Shown piece by piece: positions 63,490 through 64,000 of a stretch of 64,000 bases of DNA (positions are counted from its first letter, which is position 1; each line of letters starts with the position of its first letter). The notes beneath the pieces were generated by a model. The model was not told the DNA's origin. It made no database searches and saw only the letters and a list, made by a program, of their open reading frames with translations. The position numbers and the translations under genes were made by a program. The stretch lies in contig VYZB01000238.1 of the NCBI GenBank assembly GCA_013397455.1, positions 1,314,160 through 1,378,159 on the forward strand, read 5' to 3'. Origin of the DNA: Crotophaga sulcirostris (lineage: Eukaryota > Chordata > Aves > Cuculiformes > Crotophagidae).

Positions 63490-63773
63490 CATAGAATAAT
63501 AGGCTCATACAACGGTTTGCGTTGGAAGGGACCTTAAAAATCATCCACTTCCAACCCCCCTGCCATGGGCAGGGACACCTCCCACAAGCCCAGGCTGCTA
63601 AAAACCCCATCTAGCCTGGTCTTGAACACTTTGGGGGGGGCAGGGGGGGGCATCCATAACTTCCCTGGGCAACCTGTGCCAGTGTCTCACCATCCTCATT
63701 GTGAAGAATTTCTTCTTAATGTCTAATCTAAATCTTTCCCCTTCCAACTTTAAGCCATTCCCCCTCATCCTAT
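63490..63773 (-). mobile_element. CR1 LINE 3' fragment, interrupted at its right end
   Basis: Antisense CR1: TTGCGTTGGAAGGGACCTTA, CCTGCCATGGGCAGGGACAC, TTCTTCTTAATGTCTAATCT, CATTCCCCCTCATCCTAT, then an abrupt stop where CR1 would continue. A G-rich insertion (two runs of eight G) sits at 63633-63650. Confidence 0.92.
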
Positions 63774-64000
63774 TGTTACGAGTAGTAAAGAATTAGAAAA
63801 TTTTAGAAGTAGTTAGGCTAAGGCTCGGGCTGATCGAACAGGCCCATGAGGACAAAGGTTGAGAAACAAGCAAAGAATGTGCTGAGAAGGAGGTATGAAG
63901 GAACACAATTAAAGGGATGTAGGACATGTAGCAAGAACAAACTGCTACTTAGTGATAAGGTTAAAGTTTTACCCATGAAAGGGGTTTCGGTGATGGGAGT
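63774..64000. mobile_element. Unidentified sequence interrupting the CR1, possibly the start of an LTR
   Basis: At 63774 CR1 similarity ends abruptly inside a conserved block and new sequence begins TGTTACGAGTAGTAAAGAAT and runs off the window. Retroviral LTRs begin with TG, which fits, but no other hallmark is inside the window. Confidence 0.35.

Overview
The window is vertebrate nuclear DNA, almost certainly from a bird. It carries many CR1 LINE fragments, an LTR of a common avian ERV type, a Galluhop/Hsmar1-like mariner, and one split gene of mammalian-like protein sequence but avian repeat context. There is no prokaryotic gene organisation. Apart from a GC-rich spot around an assembly gap near 30.3 kb, the DNA is AT-rich and CpG-poor. 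The species cannot be fixed from what is visible.

The only protein-coding gene I can establish is TBK1 (TANK-binding kinase 1), on the minus strand, with its coding region at 37168-60102. I traced 20 coding exons by splice sites and reading phase. They join without a break into 2190 nt, giving 729 codons plus stop, the length I remember for the human protein. The kinase domain, ubiquitin-like domain, coiled-coil scaffold/dimerisation domain and C-terminal adaptor-binding segment are all present with their key residues. The ATG exon carries a short 5' UTR behind a splice acceptor, so a noncoding first exon and the promoter lie beyond the right edge. Two of the 19 introns between coding exons use GC instead of GT donors. 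One of these (39900-39992) is only 93 nt long, a multiple of three and free of in-frame stops, so its retention would add 31 residues inside the scaffold domain.

Layout: 1-36.9 kb holds no recognised protein-coding gene and is intergenic, or intronic to a neighbour (RASSF3 follows TBK1 in mammals, but I found none of its exons). It contains a mariner bounded by TA dinucleotides (2138-3355), an ancient CR1/L3-like piece (about 13.2-13.55 kb), a possible unrecognised minus-strand exon (16612-16732), and a repeat-rich block at 28.9-34.6 kb. That block has a minisatellite with 18/36-nt periodicity, a GC-rich spot with a 168-N gap and eight CR1 pieces in both orientations. 37.2-60.1 kb is TBK1, with CR1 pieces and an antisense solo LTR in its introns. 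60.1-64 kb is probably TBK1 intron 1, with a CR1 at 63.5 kb that is cut by a different sequence running off the window, possibly an LTR.

Role: TBK1 is the serine/threonine kinase that links nucleic-acid sensing (through STING, MAVS and TRIF adaptors) to interferon transcription and to selective autophagy. Birds are reported to lack IRF3, so IRF7 is the expected main interferon substrate.
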